A stretch of 64,000 bases of DNA from Reichenbachiella ulvae (GTDB taxonomy: Bacteria > Bacteroidota > Bacteroidia > Cytophagales > Cyclobacteriaceae): the NCBI RefSeq assembly GCF_025833875.1, contig NZ_JAOYOD010000001.1, positions 1,550,001-1,614,000 on the forward strand, in the 5' to 3' direction. The translations under genes were made by a program, and so were the position numbers. Positions 53,428-62,122 of this stretch are shown here, piece after piece; position 1 is the stretch's first letter, and the number at the start of each line of letters is the position of its first letter. The notes below the pieces were generated by a model, which was not told the origin of the DNA, made no database searches, and saw only the letters and a list, made by a program, of their open reading frames with translations.

Positions 53428-53892
53428 TTATGCAGCTACCTGAGCAGCAGCATTTTTCATCGTAGTAGCGAGAATCGTATAGACCGAAACCCATGCGGAT
53501 TTCACTTCTTCGTTCCAGTCATCGCCCAGGCCCTTTTCCAAGGTGTAAAGCAAAGCAGCAGCTACTTTGTCATAATGATCATCTTTCACTCCATATCCCA
53601 CGTGGCGCTTGCCTAAATCTTGTACCACGGGAACCAAAGCATTCAGATCCTTCAAGCCGTTGACTGCTGCAGCCAACATCGTCATCAGTTTCCTTCCTTG
53701 CTCTTTGATGTCAGATTTGAAAAGTGATTTCAATTCGGGATCGATCTCAAACAAGCGGGAATAAAAAATCTCCGCTGCAGTATCAGCTATTGGAGCCACT
53801 TTAGCGAAGGATTCCTGAACCAAAGCTATTTCTTTGCTGGTCAGTGGAGCCTCTGGAGACTTTTTTTGAAATAATGACTTAAAGAAACTCAT
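53428..53892 (-). CDS. Single-domain globin B
   Basis: 154 residues, the single-domain globin type related to flavohemoglobin heme domains (often labelled hemin receptor). The proximal His is in LGKRHVGYGV near residue 94. Tyr at B10 (EIFYSRLFEIDPEL) and a Gln in the distal E region (IKEQGRKLMTML) are consistent with tight O2 and NO chemistry. It is paralogous to globin A at 59891-60355, with many identical blocks. It heads the short group globin, small peptide, reductase B, after a 211-base gap that must hold its promoter; a TACTTTTG -7-like box lies at 53995-54002. Confidence 0.9.
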   Translation of the reverse strand: MSFFKSLFQKKSPEAPLTSKEIALVQESFAKVAPIADTAAEIFYSRLFEIDPELKSLFKSDIKEQGRKLMTMLAAAVNGLKDLNALVPVVQDLGKRHVGYGVKDDHYDKVAAALLYTLEKGLGDDWNEEVKSAWVSVYTILATTMKNAAAQVAA

Positions 53893-54103
53893 AGCGCTTT
53901 TAGTTAAGTTAAAGCTTGATCACAATGAAGCCCAATTATCCTAGACCTCAACACTTTCATCAATCAGGCTATGTTGTTTAATCATTGGGTAATTCAAAAG
54001 TAATTCGGACCCAGCGCTATTAATAGATTTATAAACAGACCAAAATTTGCTTTTTGTCAGCTATTCGAGCAAACATGCAATTAAGCATTTGAATAACAAC
54101 ATC

Positions 54104-54814
54104 TTACTTCTTTTTGTCCATCATCTCCCAATACTCTTCTTCGGATAGGGCATAGAATTTTTTCTTGTCAGCATAGGGGCTCACTCCTCCATCGAAGTAC
54201 TCCTGTACGACCTGAATAGGAATGGTATCTGCCATACTTTCTGCGGTATGATAGATGTGATTGCCATGAAAATCGTGGCACTGCAGACAAGTCGTCCACA
54301 TCTCTTGCGCAATCAGTTCTTTATGTGAGATTTCCAGCGGATCGTTTTTCATAACAGTCTCTCCATGGCAGTTTTGGCAGTAGCCAATCTCCATCTGCGT
54401 CAACCTCACGCCATTGTGCTCCAGGTGACATGCTTCACATTCGGTTACATTCAGTTTCTTGCGAACTTCAGAAAATCTCGCCTCTGTAAAACGGTGAAGC
54501 GGATGTCGATCATTGGCCCTGTCGTGGCAATCCAGACACTTTTCAGTATCCACATTCTCCGTCCCAAAATCCGCATCAGAACTTCGTAGCCCCACTGTGT
54601 GCATCAGGTTGGCTTGAATCTGCTGAAAGGCATTGCCCCGAGCGGGCGTATGGCAAGATTCACAGCTCAAATCCTCATGCCCTTTATTCATGGGACCTTT
54701 GGACAAAAAATCTTCATTTGACGGAACGGAAAGCACCACATAAGCTATCACCGTTATCAACAGGCCTACCCCAAAGCCTATCCACTGTCTTCTTCTTTTT
54801 CTACTAATCCTCAT
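54104..54814 (-). CDS. Membrane-anchored pentaheme cytochrome c
   Basis: 236 residues. N-terminal transmembrane anchor at about 12-30 (WIGFGVGLLITVIAYVVLSV), then five CXXCH heme sites: CESCH, CLDCH, CEACH, CQNCH and CLQCH. A few extra His (MHTVG, RHPLHRF, ISHKELI, HIYH) are available as distal ligands. The C terminus is charged and Tyr-rich. It starts with an ATGA overlap from ccmF, so the maturation factor and its substrate are produced together. It belongs to the NapC/NrfH-like periplasmic multiheme group in general design. The electron acceptor is unknown. Confidence 0.9.
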   Translation of the reverse strand: MRISRKRRRQWIGFGVGLLITVIAYVVLSVPSNEDFLSKGPMNKGHEDLSCESCHTPARGNAFQQIQANLMHTVGLRSSDADFGTENVDTEKCLDCHDRANDRHPLHRFTEARFSEVRKKLNVTECEACHLEHNGVRLTQMEIGYCQNCHGETVMKNDPLEISHKELIAQEMWTTCLQCHDFHGNHIYHTAESMADTIPIQVVQEYFDGGVSPYADKKKFYALSEEEYWEMMDKKK

Positions 54815-57396
54815 ATACTCGTATTAATGGATCTTGAGACGGCTTGATCCTCCCAATCCTCTTTGTTTTCCTTTTTATAACTAATCGACATGATCTCTTC
54901 GCTTGCTTCTTTACCCTCTTTGATTTTGGATACCACCATCAGCACAGCCCCTATGAACAAAATCAAGGTTCCAATCCAAACCAGTTGGATGTGAGGAAAT
55001 TCTTTGGCTTTGATAGTGATCCAGTCTCTTTGAGAAGCATCCAAACGAAGGGCAATCTCTCCAGTCTTAGGATCAATACTTTCTATTCGAGTCCTAAGGC
55101 CTAAGGCCTGTACTTCGTCTGAATACAAGCGAATCCTACCCTGCTTGATCAGGTATATCGGAGTAGCCGAATAGATTTGATATCCATCATCGATCAACAA
55201 CTCTGCACCCAGAGCCAAATCATCAGAACCCAGGGCCAATCCAGGTAAGTCCTTGACTTCTTTAAGCCCATCCATCTTTATGCTCAATCCCATAAAATCG
55301 ACTCTTTCAGTTCGTTTGAGCTTAGTTTGAATCGATTCTTTCCATTCCTTTTTTGCTGGATCAGGAAAATTGCTCACATGCACATAGAGATCTTCTCCCC
55401 AGAAGGAATGCGTATCGGGAGAAGCTACATATCCCATGTTAGGGTTGTTCTGCATTCTTGGTTTTAGATAGTAAGTTTTACCTTCCTTTTCCACTTTGAT
55501 TTGATAGAAGGTGTTTTCAGCATCAATATGCACTGTATCTCCAGCAGACAATACTTTTACCCCCTCTTGCCACACGCCTCTCTTTATAACCCTTACATCT
55601 TCCATCGTGGTACGATAGGCATCCTCAGGGCTAAAATGCACCCCCTCTTTCGTGCTCAACAATGCTCCCTGATAGGTGAATTTGTACTCGCCTAGATCTT
55701 TGGGCACATTCTGATTGAGCAAAGCATGCTCCTGAACGGTATGTTCAGGAAGTGTAGAATTGGGCGATGAAATGGTGATGTTTTTTGAGACGATTTTAGA
55801 ATATCCGGAAGAAAACAAAATCCCCAAAAGCATCACTGCAAAACCAAAATGCATCAAAGGGCTCCCAATTCGCCATCGCTGAAGGCGAAAGACCTGAATG
55901 AAAGAAACACCAGTAGCACAAAGCATAAAAGAGGTGGAAATGACTAATAGGATATACCTCCAATCTGCTATACTCCCCACAAAAATCAAAAAGGCTGAAA
56001 GCACCAAACTAACCGTTGCTGGAAACAAAAAAACATCCTCCAAATCCCTATCCGCTCGTTTCCAATATAACAGCTGTGCCATTCCCATTACCAATCCGAA
56101 GAGGATAGCAAAACCAATCTGAAACTTGCTATAAAAAGCCACAGGATCTGCAGGAGGTGCCAAAGACAAATTCATACCAAAAGCATCCGAAATCGCAGAA
56201 AAAACCGGCATAGAGGTGGGTAGCAGGATCTGAAAGGCAGAAAGACAGAAAACCCCAATCCCTACAATCGTCCAATAGTCAAAAGACCGTATAGAAAACT
56301 CTCCTTCATTCGACACCATACTTTGGAAATCTCGCCAGCGATAGACCAGCAATCCTCCAGATAGAAGCAAGACAAAGAGCAGAAAGAAAACCAGTTGCCC
56401 AGACAATCCCAGATCGGTAAAAGAGTGCACGCTGCTGTCTCCTAATATGCCACTTCTTGTCAAAAAGGTGGAGTAGACCACCAGAATATAGGACATCAAT
56501 ACCAGTACTGTTGAAAAGAACAACCCTTTCTTTCGCTTGCTATAAATCATCAGGCCATGAACCGCCCCTAGTAAGACCAACCATGGAATTAGCACTGCAT
56601 TTTCTACCGGATCCCAATTCCAGTATCCTCCAAAGTTTAAGGTTTCATAGGCCCAATAAGCCCCCATCATGATTCCCAGCCCTAAAACACCTAGTGCCGC
56701 GATAGACCATATTTGTGCCATCCTAACCCAGCCTTTGAGCTCACCACTTATCAATGCACCTACACCATAGGAAAAAGGCACCAAGCATATGGCAAAACCC
56801 AGGAAAATAAAAGGCGGATGAATCACCATCCAGATGTTTTGCAATAAGGGATTCAGCCCTGTGCCGTCCTTCGGAACAAAACCCGCATCTATCTGATAGA
56901 TCGGATCATTGAGTGTATCCTTGAGCAGCAAAAAGGCTGAACTCCCTAATCTATGTTCCCCAGTGATATATACTCCGACAATCATAGTGAGAAAGAATGA
57001 CTGCACGGCAGTCAATACCATCATGGCACTTGATTCTCGTATTTTGGCTGTGTGTAAAAGCAATAGACCTACCAAGGCATTCCAAAATATCCATATCAGA
57101 AAACTCCCTTCCTGCCCTTCCCAAAAACAGGATAGAATGTAATAAAAGGGCAGTTCGGAAGAGGAATGCTTATAGGCATACTGATATTCGTAGTGCTGAC
57201 CATAGAGTATCGCAAACAGGATGGCTACTGCTCCTACTACACTACCCACATGAAAGTAAAAAACCTTTCTTGCCAGAGACTTCCATTGAAAAGCATCCAC
57301 GCCATCAGCAAAAGTAGAAGCTGAATAACACCAGGCTGCTACCAATGCAGACACCAGCGCCGATACTACCATCAAATGTCCAATATCCCCTATCAT
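54811..57396 (-). CDS. ccmF: CcmF-type cytochrome c heme lyase
   Basis: 861 residues from the ATG at 57394-57396 (a TTG one codon earlier also fits); the TGA of the reductase gene overlaps this ATG by one base. The CcmF hallmark WWD region is WAYETLNFGGYWNWDPVENA near 245-265, with heme-ligand-type His in IWMVIHPPF and elsewhere, about 13-15 transmembrane helices, and a large C-terminal periplasmic domain. It attaches heme to apocytochrome c. It lies directly upstream of the pentaheme cytochrome and downstream of the reductase. No CcmE or CcmH is in the window. Confidence 0.93.
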   Translation of the reverse strand: MIGDIGHLMVVSALVSALVAAWCYSASTFADGVDAFQWKSLARKVFYFHVGSVVGAVAILFAILYGQHYEYQYAYKHSSSELPFYYILSCFWEGQEGSFLIWIFWNALVGLLLLHTAKIRESSAMMVLTAVQSFFLTMIVGVYITGEHRLGSSAFLLLKDTLNDPIYQIDAGFVPKDGTGLNPLLQNIWMVIHPPFIFLGFAICLVPFSYGVGALISGELKGWVRMAQIWSIAALGVLGLGIMMGAYWAYETLNFGGYWNWDPVENAVLIPWLVLLGAVHGLMIYSKRKKGLFFSTVLVLMSYILVVYSTFLTRSGILGDSSVHSFTDLGLSGQLVFFLLFVLLLSGGLLVYRWRDFQSMVSNEGEFSIRSFDYWTIVGIGVFCLSAFQILLPTSMPVFSAISDAFGMNLSLAPPADPVAFYSKFQIGFAILFGLVMGMAQLLYWKRADRDLEDVFLFPATVSLVLSAFLIFVGSIADWRYILLVISTSFMLCATGVSFIQVFRLQRWRIGSPLMHFGFAVMLLGILFSSGYSKIVSKNITISSPNSTLPEHTVQEHALLNQNVPKDLGEYKFTYQGALLSTKEGVHFSPEDAYRTTMEDVRVIKRGVWQEGVKVLSAGDTVHIDAENTFYQIKVEKEGKTYYLKPRMQNNPNMGYVASPDTHSFWGEDLYVHVSNFPDPAKKEWKESIQTKLKRTERVDFMGLSIKMDGLKEVKDLPGLALGSDDLALGAELLIDDGYQIYSATPIYLIKQGRIRLYSDEVQALGLRTRIESIDPKTGEIALRLDASQRDWITIKAKEFPHIQLVWIGTLILFIGAVLMVVSKIKEGKEASEEIMSISYKKENKEDWEDQAVSRSINTSI

Positions 57397-58454
57397 CAAG
57401 CGTATTTGATAACTACATTATTAGTAAGTGGTTTGCAAAGGCAAGGCAGCACCACACCGTCTTCCACCTCTTTGGCAGAAAGCACATGACCACTGCGCAT
57501 GTAGACCTCTCCAGATTCGCAGCTCGCTTTGCAACTGCCACAAATCCCATCCATACAGACATAAGGAAGCTTCAACTTATGATCTAAGGCCGAGTCTAAA
57601 ATCGTTCGGTTGGCTTTGACTGGTATGCGATGTTCTTTGCCTTTGTGAATGATCGTAACCTCTCGATTTTCGAGCAATGGGCCACTCGTTTTGGCTTCCT
57701 GAGCGGACGGTGGCGGTGCACTGAACTTTTCAATATGAATGAATTTAGGATCTACCCCTGCTAGCTTTAAACCTTCTTCGGCTTCTGTCATCATACCAGA
57801 TGGCCCGCAGATATAATAAAGCGTTTTATCCGTACTTAGTTCAGGTAGATCATTGAGTAAACCGGGTACTTGCGACCGCTCTACTCTTCCCTTGTAGCAA
57901 TCTTCAAAATCCCCAGGATTTTCCAGGATATGTACCAGATTTAACCGGTCTGGATAAATGGCCTTCAAAGCCCTAAGGTCATTATTGAAAATAATAGATT
58001 CCTTGTCCCTGTTTCCATAAAAAAGAGATACGTAGCTTCTTTCCTCAAAATTCAAAACGGTTTTAAGAATAGACATCAAGGGGGTAATTCCACTCCCTGC
58101 TCCGAAAAGCACTACATGTCGGCATTCTGCGGGGTTGGGTAAGAGGGTGAACTCCCCCATCGGATGGAGTACCTTGATTTTATCTCCTTCTTTAATATTC
58201 TCGAAAAGGTAATTAGACACCCTTCCATCTTTGATTCTTTTGACAGTGACACTTACTTCTTTGTCGACATTCGGTGCACTGTTGAGCGAATAGCATCTGC
58301 GCTCGACCCTTCCATCAATATTGACCAATAGCGTCAAAAACTGACCCGGGGTATATTTGATTTTCCTAAAAAAAGGCTGCTTAAAATGAATACTTACGGC
58401 ATCCTCCGTTTCCTTCACCACTTTAAGTATTTTCAGTTTTGAGACTTTTCCCAT
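57396..58454 (-). CDS. PaaE-like FAD/[2Fe-2S] reductase A
   Basis: 352 residues from the ATG at 58452-58454 (MGKVSKLKIL); the open frame continues back through the upstream gene and was cut here by homology to reductase B. FAD motif RRCYSLNSAP, NAD(P) motif FGAGSGITPLMSILK, YICGPSGMM, and the C-terminal ferredoxin cysteines CMDGICGSC plus Cys in VLPCLCK. It follows the HX13H membrane protein by 17 bases and precedes ccmF with a TGATG overlap. It is the natural electron donor for that membrane protein. Confidence 0.92.
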   Translation of the reverse strand: MGKVSKLKILKVVKETEDAVSIHFKQPFFRKIKYTPGQFLTLLVNIDGRVERRCYSLNSAPNVDKEVSVTVKRIKDGRVSNYLFENIKEGDKIKVLHPMGEFTLLPNPAECRHVVLFGAGSGITPLMSILKTVLNFEERSYVSLFYGNRDKESIIFNNDLRALKAIYPDRLNLVHILENPGDFEDCYKGRVERSQVPGLLNDLPELSTDKTLYYICGPSGMMTEAEEGLKLAGVDPKFIHIEKFSAPPPSAQEAKTSGPLLENREVTIIHKGKEHRIPVKANRTILDSALDHKLKLPYVCMDGICGSCKASCESGEVYMRSGHVLSAKEVEDGVVLPCLCKPLTNNVVIKYA

Positions 58455-58471
58455 GGGATATTCAAATTTCT

Positions 58472-58948
58472 TTATTCGTAGTAAAACACGATCCAGATAT
58501 GATAAATCGTGATAAATGAGATAAATAATGACATAGACACATGCAGTATCATCCAGCCCTGAAAGACAACCTGAGACTTGCTTTTTAACAAATCGAGATT
58601 GAACATCCCCAACAAAAAGTTGCCGAAAAAGGTAATACTGAGCAGGAACAAATAGGCAAAGCCCAATTGCATAGAATGGATATAAAAGAGTAAAGGTGTC
58701 AATGCCCCCATCCAATTGTGGATACTATAAAACAGCAAGCTCTTTTCTTCCCATTTGGGTGTAGCTCGCACGATACTCAGTACCCATTGAAACAAGATGA
58801 CCATGGACAAAGCAAGACCTGACCAACGACGATACATTTGATCAGCCTGCAATTGCTGTAGATATTCCCAGCGCCATTCGAACACATCCTGCAATACAAA
58901 AAGTGTGAACAGCAATAACCCCAGAATCAGATAAAGATTTTTACTCAT
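58472..58948 (-). CDS. Five-helix membrane protein with two HX13H heme motifs
   Basis: 158 residues, predicted helices at about 3-22, 42-62, 68-88, 92-112 and 125-155. Two helices carry two His each, exactly 14 positions apart: HNWMGALTPLLFYIH (about 76-90) and HVSMSLFISFITIYH (about 136-150). That is the bis-His, two-heme pattern of ferric reductases and NADPH oxidases (TM3 and TM5). It lies 17 bases upstream of reductase A. I infer a diheme cytochrome b that takes electrons from the reductase. It is not similar by eye to named cytochrome b561 or MsrQ proteins; homology is unproven. Confidence 0.72.
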   Translation of the reverse strand: MSKNLYLILGLLLFTLFVLQDVFEWRWEYLQQLQADQMYRRWSGLALSMVILFQWVLSIVRATPKWEEKSLLFYSIHNWMGALTPLLFYIHSMQLGFAYLFLLSITFFGNFLLGMFNLDLLKSKSQVVFQGWMILHVSMSLFISFITIYHIWIVFYYE

Positions 58949-59010
58949 AATAATACTGCACTATCAAAGTATGAGATGAGGCTCTCACCCCATCTCACCC
59001 ATGCCTCAAA

Positions 59011-59841
59011 TTATATTTTCAAGATAGATTTTAGTGTTTCATCTGCAGCCAGCACGTTGACGCTATCCAGGAACACATCAGGAGTTGGCAATGCATAGCC
59101 GTCTTTTGCAGGCCAGGTAGATCCAGCCATTGGCACCTCATTTTCCTTGAAGCCCGCTGCTTTGTCCAGATAAGACTGGAAAGTAGCTGCTGCACCTTCT
59201 CTATAAGCCATGATGATACCTTGCAATTCGTCAAACGAGACGGAATCTGATGGATAAGTCCAGGTAGTAGCTCCCTGAATATCTCCCAATACCCAATCGG
59301 TTTTAGTGGTCTCTGGGTGCTCGTTGTGACAATTGACACATGGTGCCGCCACCGCAAAATCAGGGAACATGGCAGTATACAACTGAGCTTCTTCGTCAAA
59401 GAAATATTTCGGAAGGCTATCCTTTCTCATTTCCGCAAAGAGATCAGCCTGCTTACCCGTAAACTTATTCGATTTGCGAACCGGGAAATCTGATCCCAAA
59501 AACAAGCCTAATGGTACTTCGCCTTTCTTGCGGATATCTCCGGCAATCCCTCTCAAGAACAAGGCAGGTAACGGACCTGCTTCTACGTGATCTTTTTCCC
59601 AATCCTCATCGAATTTGAGACCGTTTTTCTTTCCAGCTCCCACGATAGCCTTGGTATACAGCGTACGCGTGACGTCATTCTCCTTCGCCACGATTTCAAA
59701 TGCTTCTTCTATGGAGTAAGCTTTGTCAGAGGCGACCGCCTTGGTCTCTTCTGGTAAAGGCTCGCAGGATTGAAACACAGCAAAGGCAGATAAGCCCAGC
59801 AAGGTTGATTTAATGATATGCTTAGTTTGAAATAAATTCAT
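59011..59841 (-). CDS. Tll0287-like (DUF3365) c-heme lipoprotein
   Basis: 276 residues. Lipoprotein signal with FQSC (Cys26). One CXXCH heme site in APCVNCHNEHPE near 167-171. The domain pattern KAIVGAGKKNGLKFDEDWEKD, PLPALFLRGIAG and FPVRKSNKFTGKQADLFAEM fits the Tll0287-like family, which binds c-type heme for redox or gas sensing. It lies between globin A and the membrane diheme protein. A periplasmic electron-transfer or sensor role is inferred. Confidence 0.85.
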   Translation of the reverse strand: MNLFQTKHIIKSTLLGLSAFAVFQSCEPLPEETKAVASDKAYSIEEAFEIVAKENDVTRTLYTKAIVGAGKKNGLKFDEDWEKDHVEAGPLPALFLRGIAGDIRKKGEVPLGLFLGSDFPVRKSNKFTGKQADLFAEMRKDSLPKYFFDEEAQLYTAMFPDFAVAAPCVNCHNEHPETTKTDWVLGDIQGATTWTYPSDSVSFDELQGIIMAYREGAAATFQSYLDKAAGFKENEVPMAGSTWPAKDGYALPTPDVFLDSVNVLAADETLKSILKI

Positions 59842-59890
59842 CTAGTAGTCTGATTAAAGTGTAAAAATTTCTCGAAATACTGGCCGACAG

Positions 59891-60355
59891 TTAGGCTGCG
59901 GTAGATTCAGCCGCTGCGTCTTTCATAGTGGTAGCCAATACCACATATACATTGGTCCATGCTGTTTTCACATCATCGTTCCATGCGTCTCCCAGACCAG
60001 CCTCTAACGTTGACAAAAGCGCAGCTGCTACTGTATCGTAGTGCTCATCTTTGACCCCATAGCCCACATGTCTTTTACCTAAGTCTTGTACTACAGGCAC
60101 CAATGCTCCCAGATCATCCAGACCTTTGACTGCAGCAGCTAACATGGCCATTAGCTTTTTGCCTTGCTCGCTGATATCACCTTTGAACAATGGCTTGAGG
60201 TCTGGGTCAAGTTCAAATAATTTGGCATAAAAAATCTCAGCGGCTTTGTCCGCGATGGGTGCCACCATAGCAAAAGTTTCTTGCACCAACTGTTTGTCTT
60301 TAGCTGATACTGGGCCTTCTTCCTTTTTTCCGAAAATTGATTTTAAAAAATTCAT
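59891..60355 (-). CDS. Single-domain globin A
   Basis: 154 residues, same type as globin B: proximal His in LGKRHVGYGV, Tyr B10 in EIFYAKLFELDPDL, Gln in the E region ISEQGKKLMAML. Highly similar to globin B, with most differences in the outer helices. It starts 11 bases after hemA ends, so globin and heme synthesis are likely co-expressed. Possible work: O2 or NO binding, with reductase A as the partner. Confidence 0.92.
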   Translation of the reverse strand: MNFLKSIFGKKEEGPVSAKDKQLVQETFAMVAPIADKAAEIFYAKLFELDPDLKPLFKGDISEQGKKLMAMLAAAVKGLDDLGALVPVVQDLGKRHVGYGVKDEHYDTVAAALLSTLEAGLGDAWNDDVKTAWTNVYVVLATTMKDAAAESTAA

Positions 60356-60366
60356 ATTGATATAGT

Positions 60367-61623
60367 TTATTGTGATTTGATATTACTTTTTCTTTCTAAA
60401 TCGAATAGCTCACATAGGGATTCACTCAATTCAGTAGCTTCACCGCGTTGGCAAGCATTGCGCAGGCCGATGGCTGGCAGCTTCATGATTTTATTGATCA
60501 ATTGACTAGTCGCCTCGCTCGCTAGTTGCTGTTGCGAAACCGTCCATTCCTTTGTGTTTGCCAGGATCACCTGTTTTTGTATGTCCTCTAATGCAGATTT
60601 AAATTGCACCAAATGATCATTGAACTCCAGTTCTTTGGTCCATTGCAAGTATTCTCCAACAGATTCGGAGACTATATCTCTCACTCTGCCTATTTCGGCG
60701 CTTCTATTTTCCATCACCCTTTGGATTCGCTGCCCCATATCGTCAATGTTGTATAAATCAATACCCAGGGTCTGGATTTCATCAGCTACTGCACGTGGAG
60801 ATGAAATATCAATCACAGCGCGTATGGCGGTATATTGGAAATCGGTAAGCGTATAGAGGGCTTCCTTGGCGTTGACCGCTACCATCAGCAGAGAACAAGT
60901 GTTTAAATAGTCCTTATGTTGTTCGTAGGGAATAAAATGCACCCCTAACTCCTGCGCTAGATGGTGCGCTTTTTCATTGGTACGATTGCAGATAGTTACA
61001 TTGAGGTAACCAAGATTTCGCAGGTGTTTTACTACATCCTTTCCCATGTCTCCTGCTCCTACGACTAGCACCCGACCTTCAGGATTCATCAAGTTTCTGT
61101 CCGAGATTAACTTTACAGCAGTGTAGGACACGGATGAAGCTCCTTCTTTAAACCTGGTCGATTGATTGATTATTTTATGACAGTAAAACACCCTATGAAG
61201 CAAGCGATGCATATAGGTAGATGCAGACTGTACATCGCATGATATCTGATACGCTCTTTTGACCTGTCCAAAAATCTCCAGATCTCCTAAAACCATGGAC
61301 TGAAGACCTATAGCAACTTCATGCAGATGAGTCAGGGCATCATGACCATACTTAGATTCAAAAAATGAGTGGTGGATATCAAAGGACAATCCCTTGAAAG
61401 CGCATAAGAATTGAACAAGAGCCTCTGCTTTATTTTGAGCATCAAAATAATAGATTTCGACACGGTTGCATGTGCCTAAAATCAGTGCCTCTGAAATCCC
61501 CAGAACATCCGAAAGTTGAGCATAACAATCCCCGAACTCTTGTTGTGACAAAGAAAACTTCTCTCTAATCTCTATATCAGCTATAGCATGAGAAAGAGAA
61601 ATAACTCCAAATGATTTCTTCAT
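60367..61623 (-). CDS. hemA: Glutamyl-tRNA reductase
   Basis: 418 residues, first committed step of C5 heme biosynthesis: glutamyl-tRNA to glutamate-1-semialdehyde. The catalytic Cys is in LILGTCNRVEIYY (Cys52). The NADPH-binding GxGxxG is VLVVGAGDMGKDV near 187, and the dimerisation helices make up the last 120 residues. It is the first gene of the whole heme cluster and sits behind a 5' inverted repeat at 61647-61672. Its placement ahead of globin A, instead of with other hem genes, is noteworthy. Confidence 0.95.
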   Translation of the reverse strand: MKKSFGVISLSHAIADIEIREKFSLSQQEFGDCYAQLSDVLGISEALILGTCNRVEIYYFDAQNKAEALVQFLCAFKGLSFDIHHSFFESKYGHDALTHLHEVAIGLQSMVLGDLEIFGQVKRAYQISCDVQSASTYMHRLLHRVFYCHKIINQSTRFKEGASSVSYTAVKLISDRNLMNPEGRVLVVGAGDMGKDVVKHLRNLGYLNVTICNRTNEKAHHLAQELGVHFIPYEQHKDYLNTCSLLMVAVNAKEALYTLTDFQYTAIRAVIDISSPRAVADEIQTLGIDLYNIDDMGQRIQRVMENRSAEIGRVRDIVSESVGEYLQWTKELEFNDHLVQFKSALEDIQKQVILANTKEWTVSQQQLASEATSQLINKIMKLPAIGLRNACQRGEATELSESLCELFDLERKSNIKSQ

Positions 61624-61926
61624 TGTATACTAATAATCCACGTTTAGGACTATGATCATCGTGATCAAGTCCAATTCAATTTGAATTATTGGTATAAGCA
61701 TGTGTGTGTCCTCCAAAAGTAGAGTAAGCACTCAAAGCATCATAAACCTATTTACATAGCTATTCATGCTTTTTATCATTTATCATAGCAGACATATTAC
61801 AGATTAGTAAGTACCAAATATCAATTATTGATACACATAAGTATTAGATAATAAGACAGATAAGACACCTATACAAACCTCTCTCTAACACAGAAAACAA
61901 GATTACCTTTTCAATTGCATGTAGAA
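61624..61926. other. Divergent promoter region hemA / metH
   Basis: No gene. Near hemA an 11-bp inverted repeat with one bulged base lies at 61647-61672 (GGACT, TGATCA and their complements), inside the probable leader. A TACTTTTG -7-like box on the minus strand is at 61714-61721, without a matching -33 element. The rest is A+T-rich. Confidence 0.45.
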
Positions 61927-61927
61927 A

Positions 61928-61957
61928 TTGAAACTCTATAAAAAAAGCCTATCTTTG
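61928..61957 (+). promoter_or_regulatory. Bacteroidota housekeeping promoter for metH
   Basis: TTG at 61928-61930, 19 bases, then TATCTTTG at 61950-61957, exactly the Bacteroidota -33/-7 consensus (TTTG or TTG, then TAnnTTTG). Transcription would start near 61963, at the first base of the riboswitch helix. Confidence 0.8.
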
Positions 61958-61961
61958 CCCC

Positions 61962-62082
61962 ACTTATCAAGAAAGACCGAGGGATTGGGCCCTATGACGT
62001 CTTGGCAACATATCCATAGCCGCAATATTGGATGTTGTGCCAATTCCCATTCCAGATATTCAATCTGGTTGACAGATAGGTA
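61962..62082 (+). promoter_or_regulatory. SAM-I (S-box) riboswitch upstream of metH
   Basis: The S-box core is clear: CTTATC and AAGA (61963-61974), GAGGGATTGGGCCCTATGA (61980-61998), CTTGGCAAC, and GCCAATTCCC before the closing GATAGG (62075-62080), which pairs with CTTATC to form P1. The class binds S-adenosylmethionine and shuts down methionine synthesis genes. The downstream stretch can pair part of the P1 3' strand with CTATTCT (62092-62098), and a palindrome TAGTTTAATAAACTA touches the start codon, so control is probably at translation. No intrinsic terminator is seen. Confidence 0.93.
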
Positions 62083-62122
62083 TTCAACGAACTATTCTTT
62101 CTGGTAAGTAGTTTAATAAACT

